From positions 4,366,001 to 4,426,000 of the forward strand of contig NC_045147.1 in NCBI RefSeq assembly GCF_008831285.2: a stretch of DNA of 60,000 bases, given 5' to 3'. Origin of the DNA: Nymphaea colorata. Lineage: Eukaryota; Streptophyta; Magnoliopsida; Nymphaeales; Nymphaeaceae. Below, in pieces: positions 35,201 to 44,932 of the stretch (position 1 is its first letter; each line of letters opens with the position of its first letter). A program made the translations under genes and the position numbers. The notes below the pieces were generated by a model, which saw only the letters and a list, made by a program, of their open reading frames with translations, ran no database searches and was not told the origin of the DNA.

Positions 35201-36190
35201 GTTACACTTCTTGCATTCTCTACCTCCAACATACTATGAATTATCTGTATGAGATGAACAAGTGATTTGTTACACATTTTGTGTGTAAATATTGCATACA
35301 TCTTACCATGGATCTTTGCATCTGATTCAGCCCTTCTTGCTCTCTTTACACCCTCATGTCAAACACACGAGTTCACTTGTTTAACATCATTGATGAATTG
35401 CATCCACCTTGAACTTATTCAACAATTAGAGTTGTTGCTTATTGATGGGATACCATGATTGTTTGGTACTCATTCTCTCATAAATGAGATACCTTCAATG
35501 TCATGGAAGTACTGGTTGAAAAACAATTGGTCTATTATTTCTTTATCATGCTTAGGTGGATGCATTTGCTGCTTTTATTGTAGCTTAAGCTTCCAAGTAC
35601 ACCTTCTTTGTGACACTTTAGACCTATGGTTCTTGTAACACCTTCCAATGTCATAGCAATAACAAAATTCACTAATGATAAGGTGTTGATTTGTGTATCA
35701 TCATCCTCCAACTTACCACGAAATAGTTGTTTTCCAGAATTCTAATGAAGTGCATGCTCCTTATGATCTTTCCGGAAGTTGCTTAGCTTATCATACTAAT
35801 TGACAACCAAGCAACATTGGTAGTGGCTGAAAACTTTCACTTGAATACAACGGTTGCTTAGCAAACTTCTAAAATTTATAATACAATCACTAGTTTAAAC
35901 ATCAATATATTGTCTTCACATTGAATAGAATTGCTATCTAAACATAGCCCACATCGAGATACAAAATAATTTGTTCTCAAATCCTGTTTATAGTGAATAG
36001 CTATATAGAGCTTCTTATACCATGAAAACCATTTCTTTTCATTTGACATGTTACACTTCTTTTATTCTCCAACTCCTGCATATTGTGCAATATTTGTATG
36101 AGATAATCAAGTGGTTTAATGCACAATATATGTGTAAATAGTTGCGTACACCTTAACTTGAAGCTTTGTATCTGATCTAGCTTTTCTACC
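32281..36190. repeat. Four-unit array of ~0.9-kb diverged repeats with a ~0.6-kb interruption
   Basis: The landmark (c/t)ttgaactta(t)tc followed by a tag(a/g)attgt(t/c) block lies at 32333, 33233, 34495 and 35408. Between landmarks each unit repeats ctctcataga(t/c)(g)agataccttc, then gtgttgat(a/c)tgg(a/c)agttcc, then a gttgctca(a/g)ttgatcat block and an aattgctat(c/g)tagaa block. Spacing is 900 bp (first to second) and 913 bp (third to fourth). The second unit breaks off near 33850 and about 630 bp of other sequence (33850-34490) intervenes. The units differ by many substitutions and indels, so the array is old. I could not recognise a protein in any frame. Confidence 0.8.
33850..34490. other. 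Sequence interrupting the 0.9-kb array
   Basis: It holds an internal diverged duplication of about 250-bp period, with caattttagcct followed by an aggctag block near 33929 and caattttag near 34179, each followed by tcactaaacgac or tcacttaacaac. Its right end (34380-34485) is rich in gagct/gtcgag motifs like the block in the array at the left end of the window. It could be a separate small element inserted into the array. Confidence 0.45.
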
Positions 36191-36600
36191 TCTCTCTATC
36201 CTATCATGTCTCTCTTCTATCTCTTCTCTCCCCCTAGTCACTTGTTCTTCTCTCCTACGTTTTTTTATTGATGTTTTCTCCTCTCACGAATTTTAACCTC
36301 TCTTTTTGCTACTCTCAGCTTCCTCTTCACTCCAATCAACTTTGCTCTCCTCTTTAGTTCAACTTCCTCTACTTTTGTTCTCTTGGCTTCCTCTTCTCTT
36401 TCCCCTCATCATTCTCTCTTCTAAGCGCTCACTTCCCCACAACTACCTCCATCGTCTGTTCATTCACTAGAACTTGCGCTTTCTCAATTTTCAGTCATCA
36501 CCTTGTCTCCTCTATCTTCCTTTTATTTCTTCCCCTCTTCTCTCAAGCTCCCATATTCCACTCCACATCCCCCTCTACTCTCAACTCTATCTTCTTCCAT
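36180..36600. repeat. Pyrimidine-rich region
   Basis: About 400 bp with long CT-rich stretches on the + strand (for example tctctcttctatctcttctc). No regular unit and no gene. Confidence 0.7.
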
Positions 36601-38040
36601 TCTTACGTTTGGAACACTTGTTTCATTAGTCATTTCTTCTTCAACTCATGTAGTTAAGTTGTCTTTTCAATGACATATAAACTGCAATATAGTTTACTAT
36701 TGTTGTCCATTGTGGTGCTAGGGTAAGGCATAAGTAGTCTTCATGGCAGCTTGACTACAATACAATCATATATGTAGTAGTTAACCCCCTCCTAACTAGA
36801 GCCATACTATCTGCAAAATATAATGATTTAAATGTCAGATATGCATATACCAATAGCGACATCTATGCAATACCAAAAAGAACTCTTGAACCTGAAAGTT
36901 GAGCAAATAGTCAAAAGTTCATATAGTATGATTGACAAGTTAGTCTCCTTTAATTTTTTAAAATAGTGACATAAGTTTATATGGTTGAACGCAATTATGC
37001 ACTCGACAAGTTCCCTATAGAGTCGATCTTGTCACATAGTGAATCACTTAGGAGTGAATTCTTAAAAGATTGACATGTGATTTTTATTCAATGCACATTA
37101 TCCACATAGTAGGGATTTACTTTGACAAGCATGAATTGAAGGGACTTTACATATTGTACAATGAATTACTATTCCACACATCGAAAACCATTTAACATGT
37201 TTTATAAAATATACCATGTTGACTTAAGAATATAATGTTTAACATATGAAATCCAGTTTGTCGATTACTTTATCACATAATGATGCCATTGAGATTTTCT
37301 TCATAACTATTTGCTTTGTTACCCTATTACATAATGAAATTGAGAGATGATAAATTCTTGACTTCCCACATTCCAAACAAAGTACTTCTATAGTAGCGGA
37401 AAAATATTACAAGCACCAAAATAAATAAACCTCACCAGAATTGTGAGACTAAATAATTGATGAAGAAACATCCAATAAATGGATGACATACACCAAACAA
37501 TGAAAGTAGTCAAGCAACGAGAGAACATCAAAACAATGTGGACTTGTGCAATAATTTGAGGTAGTCTTCCACACAATTCTTCAACTTGGGTGAGAACTTG
37601 AGGTGTGTATTGATAAAGGTTGCACTCCAATAACAAATGAGGCACACTCAAACAGTCAGTATAGCCAATGGCAACAAGTGAGAGTGAACACTAATTAAAT
37701 GATGTAGACTTTGCAATTGTTCGAGGTACACCCACACCAATGATTCTTCAACTTTAGTGGAAGCTTGAGACATTTGTTGACAAGGGCTTTCAAGGGATTT
37801 GTTGTTCGAAGGTTCGAAAATGCCTAAGGGTTTTTTAAAAAAGTTTTACTTGTTTCCCCTTCTTCCCCTTCATGAAGGGGCCAGCAGTTACATGTATGTA
37901 CAGATGCATAGACCGTTAACATATTTGCTTATTCAAGGGAACTACGCCTTTGTAATGATTTGCATGAGGTAGGAGGGGATCCAATGCTCCATGGTGTACA
38001 TTAGTATCTTATTCTAAGTCACACTGACTCATTGTTTTTG
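36600..38040. other. Intergenic with one diverged 162-bp duplication
   Basis: Around 37524-37630 and 37686-37795 the sequence repeats with a period of about 162 bp (shared text such as gaaca, gattcttcaact or aattcttcaactt, and agcttgaga or aacttgagg). No coding signature is recognised; the 87-codon - strand frame here has no known content. Confidence 0.45.
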
Positions 38041-38049
38041 GTTATGTAC

Positions 38050-38290
38050 TCACGTCAAAGCGACACGGGTGCAGGTGCGGCCCAGATTCGCACCCGCACA
38101 TTGTCAAGGTGAGTCAGGTGCGGTCAGTTGCACCCGACCATTTTCATTATATCTGGATGTACACCTCACTCTCATCCCCGCACCTGCACACTATCAAGGT
38201 GAGTCAGGTGCAGTCATCGCATCCAACCGTTTTTGCCATATCTGGATGCACACCTGACTCGCGTTTGACACGAGTCAACTACAATCAAAC
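38050..38290. repeat. CG-rich 90-bp direct duplication
   Basis: caaggtgagtcaggtgc begins at 38105 and again at 38195, and both are followed 30-50 bases later by atatctggatg(t/c)acacct. The block is much richer in C and G than its surroundings and carries gggtgc / gcaccc motifs like those at 54065-54125 in the last intron of gene 2. That suggests a shared transposon family. Confidence 0.75.
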
Positions 38291-39373
38291 CATGTCATGG
38301 ACATTTTGGTCCATTTTTTGTTTTTTAAATTTTTATTTATGTTAACACGATCTAGGGCACGACCGATCGTGCCCTTCCCGCTCCTCTCTCTCTGTCTTCT
38401 CCTTCCACTGGCAGCAACTCCTTCCTCTATCTTCTCCCTCTCAAAGCACAGAAGAACCTCTGTCTTCTCCCTCTCGAAGCACCAAAGCATCAAAACACCG
38501 ACAACAGAGTTTTTTCGACGGCTGGCGACAGAGCTTTTCCTCCAGTTAATCACAAGTACTTCTTTTGTACATTCGTAGGTTTTGAAGCAAAGAGCACGAA
38601 TGGAAAAATAAAGAAGTGAAAATTCGAGTTGAATATGCATTTTTCCTAAATGGAGCTCAGCTCAATCATCTGGGCTTGTTTCAGTTTATCCAACTTTCTC
38701 CTGGTTCAAACTCGACCACATTTTGAGCACCCCCGACTTTTTTGCTACAGCATTCTTGAACTGATTTTCCACTCATTCTTTCTGGTTAGGACAAGAATTT
38801 CAGGTATCTCCAGTCAATTATTGCTTGGTTGCCATTTCATTTAGCATTTGTAGTTGTACGTTGTGTTTTTCTAAACAAAAGATGGACAAGAATCTCGATT
38901 CATGTCAGAACTCTAGTTATGCTTAAATGTCCTTTCTTGCAAATGCTAGGTTGCCAAATACATAGCTGGGGTATAACGCCATAACCTTTGTCTTCTAGTT
39001 CTTGTCTATTGTGCTTACTTATAACTTAATATTGAATGCATATTCTTTCATATCAAAACTGAATGTTTTTTATTTCTTTTTATTTCGAGTGATGAGCTAA
39101 GTTCTAGACTTTGGGACTGCATTCTTGAGCTAGGAGGGTCTTTGGTCTGGAAGTTGTCAAATGAATTTTATTCATGCGCTATTAAGGGCCGCCTTTAGCA
39201 CAAAAAATTAACAATTCATATGTTGCATGTATTTGTAAATTGTAATTTGTTTGTCCATGTGCATATGACTGATTGCATATTAGATTAATCAGGTGAATGC
39301 AAATTTTCATTTTATTTTATTTTAATTGTCTATTTAAATAAGTTTGAAACATATGGCATGTTTCTTTGAGCAG

Positions 39374-39511
39374 CCACATTCATTTGATAATCAATCCCCA
39401 AGATATCTGTGTGAGGACCTTTTGATGCACATTTTCTTAGTATTAAAGCCATCAGAAACTGTTTGCATATCCAAAAATCTTTTGGTTTTTAGAGTACTCC
39501 AGAAAAATGAG
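39374..39511 (+). pseudogene. Orphan exon-like segment of an unidentified gene (46 codons)
   Basis: An open stretch of exactly 46 codons begins PHSFDNQSPRYLCEDLLMHI, continues LKPSETVCISKNLLVF and ends LQKNE. It is bounded by a good acceptor (tttctttgagcag) and a donor-like gag|gttttt, both in phase 0. The composition looks like a real protein rather than random AT-rich DNA. CT-rich, leader-like sequence lies 0.8-1 kb upstream (38380-38560). The dispersed 1-kb repeat starts about 50 bases downstream, so any rest of the gene was displaced or lost. I do not recognise the protein. It could be an exon captured by a transposon. Confidence 0.4.
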
Positions 39512-39554
39512 GTTTTTGTTTTGAAATAAGAGAGAAAGTGACTCGGCCATTGGT

Positions 39555-40332
39555 ATGAGGATCGACTCTTTCCGGTGCCTTTACCGGGGGTAATCAATCC
39601 AAGGGCTATATTTATTCTTAATGCATTTTATTTTGGCTCGAACATCTTTTCCATTTTAAATGTGGTGTTGTGTTTGAGAAAATATCGATTGAGAAAGTTT
39701 TGAAGAATCATTTGAGAGTGTAAAACATTTTGATTTGGAAAATTTTGAGTGAAAAAATCTTTACAAATATCATTTGGAAACCTTTGAATATCACGTTTGG
39801 AAATTATTTTGGTGTTCTCTTAAGACTTTAAGTAGGTTTAAGATTTTGTTGTAATTCGGTTACTACCTAGTTAGAGCTTCATCTCATCTTGCTTAAGTTC
39901 TTTTATGGAGGTGTTTGTGAACTTGAGTGGCGTTAAGTGAATGTGGATACATGGATGTATTGATATTATATGATTAGAAGGAAACCATTCATTCCTACCA
40001 TAACATTCATATAAGAGCATTCATACCATCACATATATCTAACTTTTTCATTTTTATTTATAAGATTGAGATTAATATTGTTATGAAGAAAAAGTTTTTG
40101 AAAATGAAATGAGGTTGTAACCATCAAGCATGAACCCAATATTAGATCATTACTTGAGTTTTGGTTTTGATGAAGTCGGTAAATGAAAAGATCTTGAAAG
40201 AAAAATATCAAAAGATTGGAAAAGAGGAAAGACTAGAATATAAGAGGAACATGGAAAAAGAGAGAAAAAGAGATTTGAAAATCACAAAACAAATGATTTA
40301 AAAAAGGAAGAGATACACACACACACACATAC

Positions 40333-40388
<56 letters not shown>

Positions 40389-40540
40389 GTGTATGAAAGC
40401 TTGTGAAAAGGAGGTTTAAATCAAATAAAGAGGGAGAAGAAAATTTTAGAAAAAGAGACAGATTTTAAAATGGAATACACATATATATATTCATATATAT
40501 GTATGCATAAGATTGTAAAAGAATATGTTAAATCATAAAG
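39555..40540. repeat. Dispersed ~1-kb repeat, copy 2
   Basis: Direct-orientation counterpart of 22175-23200, from ggtgcctttaccggggg (39574-39590) to attgtaaaagaatatg (about 40528). Homologous text is spread over the whole length with many small indels. The simple-repeat island is AC/ATAC/AT/AC here (40314-40389) and TATG in copy 1. It begins just after the orphan exon at 39374-39511. Confidence 0.82.
40314..40389. repeat. Compound (AC)n(ATAC)n(AT)n(AC)n microsatellite
   Basis: Four adjoining simple-repeat blocks within copy 2 of the dispersed repeat. Confidence 0.95.
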
Positions 40541-41404
40541 AGAAGAAAAAAAAGAAATAGTCATGTGCACATATACGTATATAACATGTATATACATATA
40601 TGCATTCATGAGAGTTAAAATCAAGAAATGAATTGAAAATATCCGACTTCAACTTTTATGTAGGCTGAAGAGGAACTTGGACTTATGTAAGAGTCTAAGT
40701 AAGTCTCCAAGGCCCTTTTGAAAATCTTTTGAAAAACATGGTTTCAAATATCTTTGTATGTGAACATAAAATCATAATTATTACAAGAAAACCGATTTCT
40801 CCCACCATTGGGTATGAAAGAAAATCAAATACATATAGAATGAGGAGCGACACAAGAAAGCACCCATTAGGATCTCTAATCGGGTGATTAAAAAAGAAAT
40901 TAAATGTGAAAATGATATGAAAAATGCATATTAACATGTACAAATTCGTGAAGAGCTTTCCAAATGCATATTAACATGTACAAATCTCAACCTCAATAAT
41001 CAACATAAAAATGAGAAAATCTCAAACCAAACACTCATTCTCGTCGTGCATTTGCTCATTAATTAAGGAAAATTAATACATCAGACATCATCTCAAACGT
41101 AAATGATGAATAAAGCTATATATCAAGTATATTTTTGAAAATAAATGAAGAAATAGAATTTATTTTACCTTGCTCATACTCCCGGTGCACTCAAGATGTA
41201 GTTCTTGATGCCGGTAGAAAATCATTTGAGCGTTCTTGTACGACTATAGGGAGGTGGCAAGAGGAAATGAAAATAAAAATGAAAGATTACATACCTGTAA
41301 TATAGATGAACCTCATCTTTTGAATGATCTTAGGATCGTCTCAGATGAAGCTTCAAGATGATAAAAATATCCCTGCAAGAGGTCTCATTAGGCTTTCTTG
41401 AAGA
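40541..41404. other. Retrotransposon-like non-coding sequence
   Basis: AT-rich and without ORFs. A 28-bp segment around ccaaatgcatattaacatgt is nearly repeated at about 40921 and 40960. It may be the continuation of the element that carries copy 2 of the 1-kb repeat, but no LTR end is visible. Confidence 0.4.
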
Positions 41405-41412
41405 GTTTGAAC
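41405..41412. other. Left 8-bp target-site duplication of the hAT element
   Basis: gtttgaac immediately left of the terminal inverted repeat, identical to 41821-41828. Confidence 0.93.
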
Positions 41413-41820
41413 CTATGTCACAATGGTACGCCCAATTGGGGGCGTACCACGTACCGGTACGCCGGTATGGTGGTACGGCCCGGTACGTTTGGATTTGGAT
41501 CCGGGTCGGATTCAGATCCAAACTACATTATAACTAAAAAAGACAAAAAAATTACTTATTCTTCATTTTTTTTGTTTTTTTTATACTTTAACATAAGAAG
41601 TCTCATTAACAAGATAAAACATTGATAATTTATTCATTATGAGCCTCTTTTTATTGACATTTTTGTTACAACTTGTGGTTTAATTATATATAATAATTAT
41701 TTTTTTGAATTAATTATATATAATAGTCGCCGTACCCGTTCCAAGATTTTAAAAAATGCCGTACCCGTACCCGTACCCCGTACCTGTATCTGTACTCGTA
41801 CCGGTACCATTGTGACATAG
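41413..41820. mobile_element. Non-autonomous hAT-type element, 408 bp
   Basis: Both ends carry the perfect 17-bp terminal inverted repeat CTATGTCACAATGGTAC (41413-41429; inverted at 41804-41820). The flanks are an exact 8-bp direct repeat gtttgaac, the target-site length of the hAT superfamily. The ends are rich in gtacc / ggtac and gtacccgtaccc subterminal motifs (41430-41480 and 41728-41803). The AT-rich centre has no transposase. Intact ends and duplication suggest a comparatively recent insertion. Confidence 0.93.
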
Positions 41821-41828
41821 GTTTGAAC
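41821..41828. other. Right 8-bp target-site duplication of the hAT element
   Basis: gtttgaac directly after the right terminal inverted repeat, identical to the left copy at 41405-41412. Confidence 0.93.
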
Positions 41829-42240
41829 TTAGAGAACCTTGCTCTCAAGGTTGGAGAAGAGGATGAATGGAAGAAGAGAGAAATGGAAAGAGGGAGCTAA
41901 GAAAAATCTAGATTTCAAGTGGAGAGTATGGAGGTTCCCCAAAAGTTAGCTCATGCCAAAGAGGGAAGATTGTGGAGGTATTTACAGGGAGTTTTGGAGC
42001 TAAAATTCAAAATTCAATTTTTTTTGAATTTAACAAGATTTTCATGTGAATTTCAAATATTTTTGAATAATTTCAATTTTTTTTAAAAAATATTGGCTTT
42101 GACTAAGTGGGATTGGCCATTTGCCCTGCAAACACCCCTTTGGGATGTGGGCAGGGCTATTGCCCACCCAAAGGGACCAAAACCGCCCCCAAGTGGCAGT
42201 TTTGACATGTAAATGGGGCCTGCACACCGGTCTGGGTAAG

Positions 42241-42849
42241 CCTGGGCATCGAGCTGGGCTGCCGTCGGGCCAGCCCGGCCTGGCCCGATCGGACTCGGGT
42301 TCGGGCCGGGAAAAACCTGGCGCTGGCTGGGCCTGGGCCCGATAGGCCGGCCCGACTCCCACCCTCCGCCCTCCCTCTCCGCAGTCCGCTCCCGCTCTCC
42401 CTCTCCCTTCCCATCTCCCTCTCCGCTCATGCTCTCCCTCTCCCTCTTTGCTCCCACTCCCCTCTCCCTCTCTGCTCCCACTCCCCCTCTCCCTCTCCCT
42501 CTCCGCTTCCCGTCTCCCTCTCCCTCTGCTCTCGCTCCCCCTCTCCCTCTCCCTCGCCGCTCCCCCTCCTCCTTCGTCTCCCTCTCCCTCCTTCTCTGTC
42601 TCCGTCCTCCTCTGTTTCTCTGTCCCTCGCTGCTCCCCCTCCTCCTTCGTCTCCCTCTCCCTCCTTCTTTGTCTCCGTCCTCCTTCGTTTCCCTCTCCCT
42701 CCTCTTCTGTCGCCGCTCCCCCTCCCTCCTCCGTCTCCCTCCCCCTCCTCCTCCATCGGAGGGCGGGGAAAGGGGGTCAGGAGGGCGGGCCGGGTTCGGG
42801 TCGGGCTGAGCGGCCCGACGGGCCGGCCCGGCCCAGCCCGATGCCCAGG
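42241..42849. mobile_element. GC-rich terminal-inverted-repeat element with internal CT tract
   Basis: The left end cctgggcatcgagctgggct matches the inverse of the right end (on the - strand cctgggcatcgggctgggcc). Inside both ends are many cggcccg/cgggccgg subterminal motifs. The centre (42360-42760) is almost pure CT-rich sequence. The GC content is far above that of the neighbourhood. The long overlapping frames on both strands come from the CT tract and are not genes. A target duplication was not found, so the class (hAT-like MITE) is a guess. Confidence 0.68.
42360..42760. repeat. Long polypyrimidine (CCCTCT-rich) tract
   Basis: About 400 bp in which the + strand is nearly all C and T, in irregular ctccctct and cgctccc units. 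Mirror-symmetric runs of this kind can form triplex DNA. Confidence 0.9.
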
Positions 42850-43915
42850 TCTAGGTCTGGGCGCTATTGCACGCCAGGCGCAACAGCACCATCGCCATGG
42901 CGAATGGCATGCAGCGACGCGCTGCCACGCACAATGATCACGTAATGCGATCGCCCAATGCAATTGGTCACGATGGGCAGTTATACTATATATATATATT
43001 TTAAAATGAAATAAATATGAAATATAATGAACTAAAATAAAGTAAAATAAGATAAATAGATAAATAAATAAATAAAAGGGGCTGTTTTATCATAAAACCA
43101 TTTTTTATTTAAATTGTGTATAAATGGTCGACTCTATTGCGAGTGACTCTGAACTCATTTTAAATCCGGATTGAGTTCAATTGGTCGCCGACGCATTCTA
43201 GTGAGTGGTTTAAGCTTCAAAAACATATTTTGGTGTAAGAACGAAACATAAAATAAAGGAAAGGTCTGGGCACACGTGTGCGGCGCTCATAGCACCACAC
43301 ATGTACATTTGATATTATTGTTTTGTGTTAGGATTATAGTACCTCAAATGCGTGAAAAACTTATGCATAATGATATCATGCATAATAATATCATGATTTA
43401 CAAATTGTAATTTTGATTTTGTTATTTGATAATTTTATGGTTTATAGACAATTTTTGTCATATATATTATAATAATAAATTAATAATAATAATAATAATA
43501 ATAAATATCCTTGCCAGTCCCTTACTCGCACCTATGTGACATAGGTCTAAAAAGTATGCACATCTTCCCACTAACGAGCACATCGGTTATTTAGGAGAAG
43601 AGTAAAATGGTGCCCATGGGAGCCCTTTCGGAGGCTGTTAGTTGTTGTTCGCCTGACAACCTCACGGCTTCTCAAAAAAGCAAGCAGTAGTACTATATTA
43701 AAAACCTTATCAGATAGAGGATATTGTAATATGGCCCATAATGGAGGACCTATTTTGCAACAGATGCCTACAGAAACAAAAGAGAATAAAAATCCTGTAA
43801 ATTGTGATAACTGCTAAACAGAAATAGAAGAGAATAAAAAAGTGCGTTGAGAGGGAATGAGGGTGAGCAAAAATAAGGCAAAAATAAAATAAAAATAAAA
43901 GAAAGGAAATACAAA
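42850..43915. other. Intergenic, possibly retrotransposon-derived
   Basis: The GC-rich start (42860-42965) quickly turns AT-rich. atggtcgactctattgcg near 43124 recalls the sequence after the LTR in some plant Gypsy elements, but this is too weak for a call. An (AAT)n run lies at about 43471-43504. cgcacctatgtgacataggt at 43528 shares gacatag with the hAT element end. The 30-40 bases before 43915 are A/G-rich. Confidence 0.35.
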
Positions 43916-44033
43916 AAAAGGGAGTGAGAGAGAGAGCGGGTTGCGAGGACGCTGCCCTTTCACCCTGCTTCCTTCCTCATCAGTGAACCGGCTGCTCAGA
44001 TCGATCGCCGTTCCAGGATCCGTGAAATCTCAG
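43916..44033 (+). promoter_or_regulatory. Non-coding first exon (5' UTR) of gene 2
   Basis: GC-richer sequence with gagagagagagcggg at the start and ending aaatctcag|gtaaga, a consensus donor at 44034. This is followed by about 700 bases of T-rich, intron-like sequence and then the start codon at 44884. An intron in the leader is common in this kinase family. The transcription start is inferred from base composition only. The best acceptor I see is cttcag at 44745. Confidence 0.5.
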
Positions 44034-44805
44034 GTAAGATTTTCAGATCTCGTCATCAATATCTTTGCGCCGTTGTCTATCTTTATTCGCTTAAATATCT
44101 CAACAGGTAGGCGAACTCCGTGTTTGTGTATCTCTTTAGCCTCTGTGGTTTTAGGATCCTCGGCTAGCTTATTTTTCCGCTGGAAACCGATCCCTTCGAT
44201 GTGTTATGTTGAAAAAATGATGAACCATTTCCTGTTATTGATTGTCGACGGTTGGTTTTTTATCCGGATATGCACGGCCGATCTTGGTAAATTTTTTTTG
44301 TTTGGGAGGGGGGTTTTCTATTTCAGAATTTGGGCAGTGCTATATCTGGTTTTGTTGTATTGTTGTTCTCAAAAGTTTTTTTTTTTTTTGTTCTCTTAGT
44401 TTTTCTGTTTTGTTGGAAAATTTTTGATAAATTTCATTAGTCTTTGTCTTGAAAAAAGAGGGATTCCGGTGGATTTTCTTTTCATAATTTTGGGTTACTG
44501 ATTTCAAGAGAGGGTTTGTTGGTGACCATTATGTGCTGCAGACGTGCGTTTCTCATGTCCGTTTTTTACTATTTTAGTGCGTTTAGATTAGTTTGGGTTA
44601 TTTCTTATGTTCTGAACTAATAAGATGCCCGAGTTGTATTTTTTGCTTATTTGTCGGTCATTGCAGTGGTGTGTTGATTTATCTATGGCAGAATGAATTT
44701 TCCGTGCTTCTGCCATTCTGATCAATCTCGACTATCTTGCCTTCAGGTTGTTGATTTGCATTATCTTTGTAATTTGGTGTTTCACTGCGTTGTTGTGGTG
44801 AACTA

Positions 44806-44932
44806 ATGGTGCCAAATTTGGAGTTCTGATGGAAACGATATGGTCAGTTCTGGAAGGGGGTTTGTGGATTGTATGGGTGAAGAATGCCTGAGTTGCGGAG
44901 TGGAGTACGCAAAGGTCGTGCTCCCCCAGTAA
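44806..44932 (+). other. Cluster of three upstream/overlapping ORFs before the gene 2 start
   Basis: If the leader intron ends at 44745, three upstream ATGs lie in the leader. 44806-44829 encodes MVPNLEF. Its TGA shares bases with the next ATG (44829-44891, 20 codons), which ends in a TGA inside the main start region, overlapping the main ATG out of frame. A third, 44873-44932, also overlaps the start. Such an arrangement usually reduces translation of the main frame. If splicing uses a later acceptor, some or all disappear. Confidence 0.4.

Noticed and set aside
42427-42963. Overlapping 126-178-codon frames on both strands
   Set aside because: They are produced by the CT-rich tract of the GC-rich element; translations are Ser/Pro/Leu or Glu/Arg/Gly low complexity with no domain.
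43120-43200. Gypsy-type LTR junction (atggtcgactctattgcg)
   Set aside because: The likeness is short and no LTR, primer-binding site or gag-pol sequence accompanies it.
43941-44399. 152-codon + strand frame
   Set aside because: It runs across the donor site at 44034 and the T-rich leader intron of the kinase gene; the translation is hydrophobic and of no known type.
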